Under the pieces are notes generated by a model that was given only the letters and a program-made list of their open reading frames with translations, had not been told where the DNA came from and made no database searches. A stretch of 16,144 nucleotides of DNA from Flavobacteriaceae bacterium. Its GTDB lineage: Bacteria > Bacteroidota > Bacteroidia > Flavobacteriales > Flavobacteriaceae. Made by a program: the position numbers and the translations under genes. This document shows, in pieces, positions 8,195 to 14,529 of the stretch (position 1 is the first letter of the stretch; the number at the start of each line of letters is the position of its first letter). The DNA lies in NCBI GenBank assembly GCA_013042825.1, contig JABDPL010000130.1, positions 1-16,144 on the forward strand. Direction: 5' to 3'.

Positions 8195-8199
8195 TGTAT

Positions 8200-9897
8200 A
8201 TGCGCTGGACTCTGAAACCCAAACCCGATTACGATAAAGTCTGTTCCATTCAGGAGGCAATAAAGGTAGATCCAATTCTTGCTACCCTACTTGTTCAGCG
8301 TGGGATAGAGACTTATGAGGATGCCCGTATGTTTTTCAGGCCAGAGTTATCACAGCTGCACGATCCCTATCTCATGCGGGATATGGAAAAGGCCGTCAGG
8401 CGTATTGAAAAGGCCATTTCCGAAGAAGAAAACATAATGGTTTACGGGGATTATGATGTTGACGGCACTACTGCCGTGGCTATGATGACCTCCTTTCTCA
8501 GAGAGCGATATGATCGCGTTACGACTTACATCCCCGATCGATATGGAGAGGGTTATGGTATTTCTTTTAAAGGGATTGATTACGCTCATGATAATGAAAT
8601 AACACTCATAATCGCACTTGATTGTGGGATCAAGGCCATTGATAAAATCGACTATGCCCTTGAGAGGGAAATCGATTTTATCATTTGTGACCATCACAAA
8701 CCAGGGGATAATATCCCTAGAGCCACGGCTGTTTTAAATCCTAAGCGCCCGGATTGCGAATATCCGTTTAAAGAACTGTGTGGTTGTGGTGTAGGATTCA
8801 AACTTATTCAGGCCCTTAGTGCCAAACATGACGAAACAACTGCGGATTTAACGCCATTGTTAGACCTGGTTGCGATAGCCATAGCTGCAGATATTGTTCC
8901 CATAACGGGTGAAAATCGCACTCTGGCCTACTTTGGCCTTCAGGTCGTAAACCAGATTCCCCGGCCGGGCATTCAGGCTATTCTTAGCCAAAAGAAAAAA
9001 CCGTACTACAATACAACCGACCTTGTCTTTATTATTGCGCCAAGAATCAATGCTGCAGGCCGGATGAAACACGGTCAGTATGCTGTTGATTTACTTCTTG
9101 AAAATGATGCTGACCAAGCCACCAAAATGGCACAGGAAATTGACGGCTTCAATGCCGAAAGAAAAACACAAGACAAAGAAATTACCAAACAAGCCCTTGC
9201 ATGCATAGAGGATAATGAGGAACAGGATGATTACAGTACCGTGGTTTACAGTCCGAACTGGCATAAAGGCGTACTGGGAATTGTGGCGTCGCGATTAATT
9301 GAAACCTATTACAGGCCAACCATAGTTCTCACTAAAAGCGGGGACCAAATCACGGGATCTGCGCGTTCGGTCAAAGGGTTTGATATATACGATGCACTCG
9401 ATAAATGCAGCGGGTTTCTCGAACAGTTCGGCGGACACAAATATGCAGCGGGTATGACCCTTAAGGCTGAAAATTACCATAAGTTTAAAGAAGCCTTTGA
9501 ACATGTGGTTAAAGAGAACATCAAGGATCATCAAAGAGTACCGGAATTAGCGATTGATTTGCAGATTGACCTGAAGCATGTAAGTCCGCGTTTGTTTAGA
9601 ATTCTTTCGCAGTTCGGTCCCTTTGGCCCGGGGAATATGCGTCCGGTCTTTATGAGTAGTGACCTTAATGATAGCGGATATGCGAGGCTGGTTGGTGAGG
9701 AAGGGCGACATCTGAAACTGTCGGTTGAGCATGGCCAGACCAATGGCGCATTAAATGCTATCGGATTCAATTTGGGCAAGCGCTTTGATCTGATAAGCGA
9801 TAAAAAACCGTTTAAAGCGGCTTTTACTATCGATGAGAATCACTGGAATGGCAGGACGGAGTTACAACTCAAGATTCGCGACATAAAACCCTGCTGA
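8200..9897 (+). CDS. recJ: Single-stranded-DNA-specific exonuclease RecJ
   Basis: 5'-3' single-strand DNA exonuclease of recombination and mismatch repair. From the ATG at 8200 it has 565 residues. DHH-domain motifs are DYDVDG (84-89), ALDCGI (139-144) and CDHHKPGD (163-170). A cysteine-rich CGCGVGF (194-200) and AADIVP (229-234) precede APRINAAGRMKHG (280-292). The DHHA1 part has KGVLGIVASRL, GSARSV (386-391) and FGGHKYAAG (410-418), followed by the C-terminal OB-like region (about 450-565). A TTG codon at 8194 is in frame but would add only two residues and lies in a -7-like box, so ATG is preferred. Its TGA is immediately followed by the reverse-strand stop of lpxH. Confidence 0.97.
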   Translation: MRWTLKPKPDYDKVCSIQEAIKVDPILATLLVQRGIETYEDARMFFRPELSQLHDPYLMRDMEKAVRRIEKAISEEENIMVYGDYDVDGTTAVAMMTSFLRERYDRVTTYIPDRYGEGYGISFKGIDYAHDNEITLIIALDCGIKAIDKIDYALEREIDFIICDHHKPGDNIPRATAVLNPKRPDCEYPFKELCGCGVGFKLIQALSAKHDETTADLTPLLDLVAIAIAADIVPITGENRTLAYFGLQVVNQIPRPGIQAILSQKKKPYYNTTDLVFIIAPRINAAGRMKHGQYAVDLLLENDADQATKMAQEIDGFNAERKTQDKEITKQALACIEDNEEQDDYSTVVYSPNWHKGVLGIVASRLIETYYRPTIVLTKSGDQITGSARSVKGFDIYDALDKCSGFLEQFGGHKYAAGMTLKAENYHKFKEAFEHVVKENIKDHQRVPELAIDLQIDLKHVSPRLFRILSQFGPFGPGNMRPVFMSSDLNDSGYARLVGEEGRHLKLSVEHGQTNGALNAIGFNLGKRFDLISDKKPFKAAFTIDENHWNGRTELQLKIRDIKPC

Positions 9898-10656
9898 TCA
9901 GGATTTGAAAGTTTTGAGTTCCAGATTCTTTCCATCAAACTCCGCATAGGTAAAATAAGTAATCCAGTCGCCCAGATTTATATAGGTAGACTTTTCTGAA
10001 AGCGCGATCTCAAGGGGTAAATGCCGATGTCCGAATACGAAATAATCCCGGTGTTCCTGTCTTAATTTCTCCTTGCAATACTGGACCAGCCATTCATTCT
10101 CTTCCCCCAGGAATTTCACATCTTCTTCTCCTGAGATCAGTTTATTCTTGACCGATAAATATTGAGCCAGGCGAATGCCCAGATCCGGATGGAGCCATCT
10201 GAAAAGCCATTTGGCAACCGGATTGGTAAATACTTTTTTCATGCGCTTATAGCCCTTGTCACCGGGGCCGAGGCCATCTCCATGCCCGATGAAAAATGAC
10301 TTGCCATTGAATTCATAGGCTTTGGGTTGATAAAATACAGGGATATTCAGCTCTTCTTCAAAATATCCATTCATCCACAGATCATGATTCCCTACAAAAT
10401 AGTGGATCATGACACCCATATCACTCAGTTCGGCAAGCTTTCCGAAGGTACGGGCGAATCCTTTGGGGATCACATGCCTGTACTCAAACCAGAAATCGAA
10501 AAGATCCCCTAAAAGAAAGATAGCGAAAGCGTCGGATTTGATCGAATCGAGCCAGTTCACGAATTTTTTTTCCCTATACACAGAGGCCTCGCGCGTGGGG
10601 GCGCCCAGATGATTATCGGAGGCGAAGTAGATTTTTTTTCCTTCAGGGATATTCAT
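9898..10656 (-). CDS. lpxH: UDP-2,3-diacylglucosamine diphosphatase (LpxH-like)
   Basis: Calcineurin-like metallophosphoesterase that hydrolyses UDP-2,3-diacylglucosamine to lipid X in lipid A synthesis at the inner membrane. 252 residues. The metal-site motifs are SDNHLG (13-18, Asp14 and His16), GDLFD (50-54), GNHD (89-92), GHGDG (124-128) and GHRH (209-212). The region 130-195 with repeated basic and aromatic residues (LFRWLHPDLG) forms the expected lipid-binding cap. It differs from E. coli LpxH in detail but fits the form used by Bacteroidetes; substrate assignment is by family. Last gene of the minus-strand cluster, 13 bases after the QueD/PTPS-like gene. Its stop abuts that of recJ in a shared TGATCA. 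Confidence 0.9.
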   Translation of the reverse strand: MNIPEGKKIYFASDNHLGAPTREASVYREKKFVNWLDSIKSDAFAIFLLGDLFDFWFEYRHVIPKGFARTFGKLAELSDMGVMIHYFVGNHDLWMNGYFEEELNIPVFYQPKAYEFNGKSFFIGHGDGLGPGDKGYKRMKKVFTNPVAKWLFRWLHPDLGIRLAQYLSVKNKLISGEEDVKFLGEENEWLVQYCKEKLRQEHRDYFVFGHRHLPLEIALSEKSTYINLGDWITYFTYAEFDGKNLELKTFKS

Positions 10657-10669
10657 GATCGGCTAAAGA

Positions 10670-11119
10670 TTAATTATCTGAAGCATACCACTCAGCATAG
10701 GAGGTAGCCGTTTCCTGAAGTTTTAAAGAATGGAGCTCAACACCATCAGGCAGGTGTTTCTTTATTTTTTGGGCAAAATCAATCACCATCATTTCACTGG
10801 TAGGCTGATAGCCAACCAGCAAAACATTATGCCCTCTGGTTTCAAGTTCATGAGCCAATTCAACATGCGGCGTATTCTTATTAAAGATTGTAGCATGGTC
10901 AAAAATATCTACAATTTCCTTCTTTACAATAGCTTTGAGATCACCAAAATCTATAACCATTCCGTGCTTTACATGATTGGAATCCGATATGGGCCTACCG
11001 ATCACGGTAACATCTAATTTATAGCTGTGCCCATGAACATTGCGGCATTTGCCATCATAGCCATAGAGGGCATGTCCTGTTTCAAAGGAAAACTGCTTTG
11101 TAATTCGAATTGTTTTCAT
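10670..11119 (-). CDS. 6-carboxytetrahydropterin synthase / 6-pyruvoyl-tetrahydropterin synthase family
   Basis: A 149-residue T-fold enzyme of the QueD/PTPS family, using 7,8-dihydroneopterin triphosphate. Zinc ligands are His16 (GHALYG), His29 and His31 (NVHGHSY). The catalytic cysteine is Cys25 in CRNVHGH, the CxxxHGH form usual for QueD. Asp74-His75 (FDHATIF) complete the catalytic relay, and Glu136 (LQETATSYAEW) binds the pterin. The likely role is the second step of queuosine/7-deazaguanine synthesis. No other queuosine gene is in the window, so a role in another pterin pathway is not excluded and no symbol is given. Gaps of 12 and 13 bases to its neighbours indicate cotranscription. 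Confidence 0.9.
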   Translation of the reverse strand: MKTIRITKQFSFETGHALYGYDGKCRNVHGHSYKLDVTVIGRPISDSNHVKHGMVIDFGDLKAIVKKEIVDIFDHATIFNKNTPHVELAHELETRGHNVLLVGYQPTSEMMVIDFAQKIKKHLPDGVELHSLKLQETATSYAEWYASDN

Positions 11120-11131
11120 TCGTTTTTGATA

Positions 11132-11320
11132 CTAGTCTTCATTCATCCGTTTTCTGCTATACCTGTAGATGAGGTAAGCTGCGACAACAAGTATAATAAA
11201 TGGCAGGTAGGATCCTATCAGCACGCCTATGGCGTATCCCTTATCAGGAGCCTCACTTATTTTCTCTTTTATATCGACATCCTGGATTATCCAGAAGACT
11301 ATGTTATAAATGAATTGCAT
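11132..11320 (-). CDS. Small single-span membrane protein, function unknown
   Basis: 62 residues from the ATG at 11320. The N-terminal half (MQFIYNIVFWIIQDVDIKEK) is aromatic and amphipathic, followed by a charged stretch. One clear transmembrane helix follows at about 31-54 (GVLIGSYLPFIILVVAAYLI), ending in a basic cytoplasmic tail YRYSRKRMNED. The frame extends upstream to 11410, but that would overlap the MATE gene and add unlikely sequence, so 11320 is chosen. It sits between the MATE transporter (14-base gap) and the QueD/PTPS-like gene (12-base gap), so it belongs to the operon. No family recognised; an accessory role to the transporter is only a guess. Confidence 0.7.
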   Translation of the reverse strand: MQFIYNIVFWIIQDVDIKEKISEAPDKGYAIGVLIGSYLPFIILVVAAYLIYRYSRKRMNED

Positions 11321-11329
11321 TGCCGAGTC

Positions 11330-11337
11330 CAAATTTA
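11330..11337 (-). promoter_or_regulatory. Possible internal -7 box
   Basis: On the minus strand this reads TAAATTTG, an exact TAnnTTTG match whose first three bases are the MATE stop codon. It lies 9 bases before the ATG at 11320, so transcription from it would give an almost leaderless message. No convincing -33 element is seen; it may be chance. Confidence 0.2.
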
Positions 11338-12669
11338 CGGGTTTTGAGCAAGTGGAATATACATTTTTCTGAATTTTATGATGAGAGGAAGGCCTCTGGC
11401 AATGATCCACATGGTCATAGCTGTGAAAATCGCATATAGTTTCAATCCCTGGGCATCAAGAGCAAATAGAATCGGAAGAAAAATGAGAAATGTTGCGAAA
11501 AGCAGCACATTGCGTAAGAACCTCATTTTGCCAAGGCCTTTGAAGATGCCATCAAAAATAAAGGCGAGGGCACAAAATGGCTGCATGGCACACACCACCC
11601 AGAATACACGGTTGAACTCTTCCAGTACTTCAGGATCATTGGAGAACACGTTACCAACCACTTTAAATGATATCAAGCCTATTACAGCCATAACAACTCC
11701 TAAGATGATGCCGTACTTTATAAGACGATTGCTTAAGTTGATAAGGCCCTTATAGTCTCCTGCGCCCAGTAATCTGCCCGAGAGGATATTTCCCGCACTC
11801 GCATACCCATCGATAACAAATGCTGAAAGGAACCAAAGATTTATCGCAATTGTATAGGCTGCTATATATTGTTTGCCATAGGCGGTTGAAAAGGCACTGG
11901 CATAATACAGCGTTACGTTCAGGGCCAGGGTCCTGACAAAAAGATTGAGGATCATGAGTACAAAACTTTTTATTTCTTTGCTGAAGGGAAAGCTCGGCCG
12001 TAAGGGGATACTGGTTTTCCTGAGAAGGAAAAATGTAGACAGGCCGGCCATTACGAGCTGTGCGATAAGGCTTGCATAGGCGGCACCCTCAATGTTCATC
12101 GCTGGGACCAGATCTCCTATTCCATAAACGAGAATAAAATCAAGTATGACGTTGGTCAGGGTTCCTGACAGTGCTATTATCATGGGATAGAAGGTATTCT
12201 GAAGACCGCGAAATGTACCGAAGATGGCAATGGTATAGAGTGCAAATGGAAAACCAAAAACCCGAATACGGTAATAATCGATGCTGTAATTCAGAATGAG
12301 ATCTGATGCATTGTAAAGTTTAAAGATCGGCCCGGCCAGTGGATAGGTCAGAACGATTATGATGATGCTTAAGGATGTTATTATAAATATAGCTTGTGCC
12401 GGGAGGTTTCTGATCTCATCTAATTTATCTGCACCCAGGTATTGGGATACCAGTGTTGAAATAGCACTGCGTGTTTGTCCGAGCACCCAGATCAGCATTG
12501 AGATAAACGCTCCAACAATTCCTACTGCTGCCAGGGATTCTGTGGCATGTACATCGATATTGCCGACTACTGCCGTATCGGTGATCGATAGTATAGGTTC
12601 TGAAACTCCCGAGATCAGCGCCGGTATGGCCAGGCGGTTTATTTCTTTTAGGGATATCGGATTTTTCAC
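11335..12669 (-). CDS. MATE-family efflux transporter (DinF-like)
   Basis: A roughly 444-residue inner-membrane protein with about twelve hydrophobic helices in two halves, the MATE fold. Family marks include IPALISGVSEPILSITDTAVVG near the N-terminus, FRGLQNTFYPM after helix 4, and FIFDGIFKGLGKMRFLRN late in the second half. The balance of features points to the DinF branch, which exports cationic or toxic compounds using ion gradients; the substrate cannot be read. Start: the frame opens at a TTG (12687), but a GTG at 12669 overlaps the stop of the GNAT gene as GTGA. This classic coupled arrangement is preferred and still leaves an N-terminal KNPISLKEINRL before helix 1. A small membrane protein follows 14 bases downstream. 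Confidence 0.93.
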   Translation of the reverse strand: MKNPISLKEINRLAIPALISGVSEPILSITDTAVVGNIDVHATESLAAVGIVGAFISMLIWVLGQTRSAISTLVSQYLGADKLDEIRNLPAQAIFIITSLSIIIIVLTYPLAGPIFKLYNASDLILNYSIDYYRIRVFGFPFALYTIAIFGTFRGLQNTFYPMIIALSGTLTNVILDFILVYGIGDLVPAMNIEGAAYASLIAQLVMAGLSTFFLLRKTSIPLRPSFPFSKEIKSFVLMILNLFVRTLALNVTLYYASAFSTAYGKQYIAAYTIAINLWFLSAFVIDGYASAGNILSGRLLGAGDYKGLINLSNRLIKYGIILGVVMAVIGLISFKVVGNVFSNDPEVLEEFNRVFWVVCAMQPFCALAFIFDGIFKGLGKMRFLRNVLLFATFLIFLPILFALDAQGLKLYAIFTAMTMWIIARGLPLIIKFRKMYIPLAQNP

Positions 12670-13166
12670 AGGGGTAATTCGTAGCAATAAAACGGATGCT
12701 CGCTTTGGTTTGGAAAATACACCTTTTCCAATCGTTTATATCCGCGCTGTTCATAAAATCGCTGATTCCTTAAATTCTGTGAGAAGGTATCCAGCCTGAT
12801 TGATCTTTTTTTCTCTGTCCTGGCGCGATCTTCGGCAAAATCCATAAGTTTCCGGGCATAACCTCTTCGCTGGAACTCTGGCAGGACAGCCAGTCTATGG
12901 ATGTAAATATTATTATCGTTCCGGGTAAGCCATTTTACCGGTTTATACGCTTCATCTACCAAAGTAGTTATGGTAACACAGCCAATGATCTTATAATCTA
13001 ACTCAAGAACATATAGTTCACCCCGTTCTATATCTTTTTCAAAGGAAAGCTTGTCAGGGTATGCTTCGCTCCATTGGAAGATACCAAGCTCAATAAGCTG
13101 TTTCGCACAGGATTGTGTAATGCTGAGAATGGCTTCAATATCCTTGTCCAGTGCTTTCCGAATCAT
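12666..13166 (-). CDS. GNAT-family N-acetyltransferase
   Basis: 166 residues with the full GNAT fold order. The acetyl-CoA-binding motif A is IHRLAVLPEFQRRGYARKLM (89-108), containing the Q/R-x-x-G-x-A signature (99-104). Motif B follows as RLDTFSQNLRNQRFYEQRGY, where N..FYE..GY is typical. The N-terminal portion (about 1-50) would form the substrate side, and its identity is not predictable. First gene of the minus-strand cluster, its TGA overlapping the probable GTG start of the MATE gene. Such pairs sometimes serve resistance, but that is inference. ATG at 13166; 56 bases separate it from the divergent stress-protein gene. Confidence 0.9.
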   Translation of the reverse strand: MIRKALDKDIEAILSITQSCAKQLIELGIFQWSEAYPDKLSFEKDIERGELYVLELDYKIIGCVTITTLVDEAYKPVKWLTRNDNNIYIHRLAVLPEFQRRGYARKLMDFAEDRARTEKKRSIRLDTFSQNLRNQRFYEQRGYKRLEKVYFPNQSEHPFYCYELPL

Positions 13167-13222
13167 TATTAATAATTACCTTTGCCAAATAATTCTGTAA
13201 AGTTAGTTTTAAATCATTTGAT

Positions 13223-14020
13223 ATGAAGAATATTTTGATCCCCGTAGGTTCTTCAAAGAATGCAGAATGCCATTTACAGTATGCCGTTGACTTCGCGCGT
13301 GAATTCAACGCCAAATTGTATGTGGTCCAAATATACAATGTATATACTAAATCCGGGACTATCATAAAGGTTGATCACCTTCTGGAACGGGAGAGTATGG
13401 CTTTTTTGAAAAAACATATCTCCAAGATCAATACGACCGGTGTTGATGTGAAGCCACTTGTTTTTAAAGGCAAGCTTGTTGATGTTATTGAATTGATTTG
13501 TAAAAAACTGGAAATAGATCTGATCCTCATAGAGCCCAAGACGAATTCTATTCGTGAAGAAGTATTTTTGGGCAAGACTTCGGGAAAGATTGTTAAGCAG
13601 ACCAGCATTCCGGCACTTATTGTGCCCGAAGGCTCTACTTTCAGGGGGTTTAAATCAGTAATGCTTTCCATTAAATCGGCTGTAATCCGAAAACCTAAAT
13701 CCCTGAAGCTTCTGCGATCAATAAAAGCACACTTCAATGCAACAATCAAGCTTTTGCTGGTGGAAACACCTTATCATAAGGCAGGTGATCATGAGGTGAA
13801 TGAGGAGCTTGATTCAATGGTTTCGAAGATAGTCAAATCAAAAAACCCCACTACCTATCAGGGGACGTTGGAACATTTCAAGGAGTTTCAACCCGATTTG
13901 TTGATAGTTGTGAGGAGAAAGCGAGGCTTTTTCGTCAAACTCTGGGAAAAGAATACGATTTTGAAAAAAGATTTTTATATTTCGGAAGTTCCGGTATTGG
14001 TATTACCAGGGATGAAATAG
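13223..14020 (+). CDS. Tandem universal stress protein
   Basis: A 265-residue protein of two Usp domains. Domain 1 (1 to about 138) begins MKNILIPVGSSKNAECHLQYAVDFA, the standard first strand and helix, and ends LGKTSGKIVKQTSIPALIVPEG, a recognisable though imperfect version of the ATP-binding G-x2-G-x9-G(S/T) region. Domain 2 (about 145-265) has the fold pattern (VMLSIKSAV; DLLIVVRRKRGF; EVPVLVLPGMK) but no obvious nucleotide motif and looks degenerate. The pattern is common in Bacteroidetes. It is cytoplasmic; what it senses or binds is unknown. The gene ends two bases before a broken tRNA-Ala copy. ATG at 13223. Confidence 0.9.
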   Translation: MKNILIPVGSSKNAECHLQYAVDFAREFNAKLYVVQIYNVYTKSGTIIKVDHLLERESMAFLKKHISKINTTGVDVKPLVFKGKLVDVIELICKKLEIDLILIEPKTNSIREEVFLGKTSGKIVKQTSIPALIVPEGSTFRGFKSVMLSIKSAVIRKPKSLKLLRSIKAHFNATIKLLLVETPYHKAGDHEVNEELDSMVSKIVKSKNPTTYQGTLEHFKEFQPDLLIVVRRKRGFFVKLWEKNTILKKDFYISEVPVLVLPGMK

Positions 14021-14033
14021 CTGGGGATGTAGC

Positions 14034-14062
14034 CCCCGCCTGACCGAAGTCATTCGAGCAGG
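14034..14062. repeat. Palindromic insertion 1 in the tRNA relic
   Basis: 29 bases between tRNA nt 11 and 12. It forms a hairpin with CTGACC (14040-14045) against GGTCAG (14061-14066), and a flanking GTAGCC (14029-14034) against GGCTAC (14069-14074), partly using tRNA-derived bases. Left and right parts (CCCGCC..ACCGAA; CATTCGAGCAGG) resemble insertion 2. Confidence 0.7.
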
Positions 14063-14073
14063 TCAGTTGGCTA

Positions 14074-14105
14074 CCCGCCCGTACCGAACGGTACGTTCGG
14101 GCGGG
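14074..14105. repeat. Palindromic insertion 2 in the tRNA relic
   Basis: 32 bases between tRNA nt 22 and 23. Core hairpin CCGAACG (14084-14090), loop GTA, CGTTCGG (14094-14100), extended by CCCGC (14074-14078) against GCGGG (14101-14105) across a bulge. The right arm CGTTCGGGCGGG matches the right end of insertion 1 at 9 of 12 positions; the three differences are all G in this copy and A in insertion 1. Confidence 0.75.
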
Positions 14106-14125
14106 GAGCGCAAAATTTTGACATT

Positions 14126-14368
14126 GTGGTTTATATTTATACTCTCTATAGTGAAACACATGATAGGTATTATGTTGGAATGACAGAGGATATAGAGCAG
14201 AGATTAGCTTATCATAATAATGGACGGGTTAAATCAACAAAGGCTTTTAAACCTTGGCGAATAGTTAGGTTAGAAAAGTATAAATCAATGATAGAAGCAC
14301 GAGCGAGAGAAAAATATTTAAAATCAGCTGCTGTTAGACGGTGGCGCAGAAATAACCTGGGGATGTAG
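14126..14368 (+). CDS. GIY-YIG nuclease-family protein, tRNA-associated
   Basis: 80 residues, about the length of the stand-alone UPF0213/YhbQ-like GIY-YIG domain. The GIY and YIG strands appear as VYIYTLYS (2-9) and YYVGMT (15-20). The catalytic arginine is probably Arg26 (DIEQRLAYHN, with His30), and the metal-binding glutamate is Glu57 (MIEARAREKYLKS). The basic tail AAVRRWRRN may contact nucleic acid. Start is GTG at 14126, since no ATG lies nearby upstream. The last three codons and the stop run into the tRNA: the TAG is tRNA nt 8-10, so an invariant T8 helps end the gene. Upstream lies a relic of the same tRNA. The target is unknown. Confidence 0.85.
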   Translation: MVYIYTLYSETHDRYYVGMTEDIEQRLAYHNNGRVKSTKAFKPWRIVRLEKYKSMIEARAREKYLKSAAVRRWRRNNLGM

Positions 14369-14432
14369 CTCAGTTGGCTAGAGCGCTTGACTGGCAGTCA
14401 AGAGGTCGGCGGTTCGAGTCCGCTCTTCTCCA
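14359..14432 (+). tRNA. tRNA-Ala, anticodon GGC
   Basis: 74 bases fold as a complete cloverleaf: acceptor GGGGATG/CTTCTCC, D arm GCTC..GAGC, anticodon arm CTTGA-CTGGCAG-TCAAG with anticodon GGC, variable AGGTC, and T arm GGCGG-TTCGAGT-CCGCT. The G3-T70 wobble pair is the alanine identity element. There is a T6-T67 mismatch in the acceptor stem. The full 3' CCA is not encoded (A followed by CA). The first ten bases overlap the GIY-YIG gene, and a terminator follows 10 bases on. No TAnnTTTG box is seen just upstream, so transcription may start within or before the nuclease gene. Confidence 0.96.
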
Positions 14433-14442
14433 CATCAAGCAG

Positions 14443-14473
14443 AAAAACCACATCAAATTGATGTGGTTTTTTT
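14443..14473 (+). terminator. Terminator after tRNA-Ala
   Basis: CCACATC / GATGTGG stem, extendable by flanking A and T runs, with loop AAATT, followed by seven T. The A run on the left side makes it usable from the opposite strand too, for the serine hydrolase gene. Confidence 0.88.
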
Positions 14474-14529
14474 ATCCATATTGTTGAGCCTTCGGCACAC
14501 AATAGGACAAGGTATGCAGATGCGGAGTC

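Larger units (their letters stand above)
14023..14122 (+). pseudogene. Interrupted 5' half of tRNA-Ala(GGC)
   Basis: Three blocks match the intact tRNA downstream, in order and without loss: GGGGATGTAGC (14023-14033, tRNA nt 1-11), TCAGTTGGCTA (14063-14073, nt 12-22) and GAGCGC (14106-14111, nt 23-28). A shorter block, TTGAC (14118-14122, nt 29-33), may extend the match to the first base of the anticodon loop. Insertions of 29, 32 and 6 bases separate the blocks. No 3' half is found, so the copy cannot fold as a tRNA. Confidence 0.75.
14021..14369 (+). mobile_element. Candidate tRNA-targeting GIY-YIG unit
   Basis: Bounded by a perfect 13-base direct repeat, CTGGGGATGTAGC, at 14021-14033 and 14357-14369, exactly 336 bases apart. 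The right copy is the 5' end of the intact tRNA-Ala gene plus two bases. Between the repeats lie a broken 5' half of the same tRNA and a GIY-YIG nuclease gene. The arrangement suggests a unit that entered a tRNA gene and carries a replacement copy, leaving the displaced 5' half upstream. No integrase or transposase is present. An alternative is decay of one member of a tandem tRNA duplication. Confidence 0.45.

Noticed and set aside
8194..8199. TTG start for recJ
   Set aside because: It adds only two residues and lies in a TATATTTG string; the ATG at 8200 is simpler.
9364..9370. CGTTCGG string within recJ, matching the palindrome arm
   Set aside because: There is no partner arm nearby and it is part of the conserved coding sequence, so it is not another copy of the hairpin repeat.
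11321..11410. Upstream extension of the small membrane protein
   Set aside because: It overlaps the MATE coding region and precedes a sensible ATG at 11320 in the free gap.
12670..12687. TTG start for the MATE transporter
   Set aside because: It adds six residues inside the GNAT gene, while the GTG at 12669 forms a GTGA overlap with the GNAT stop.
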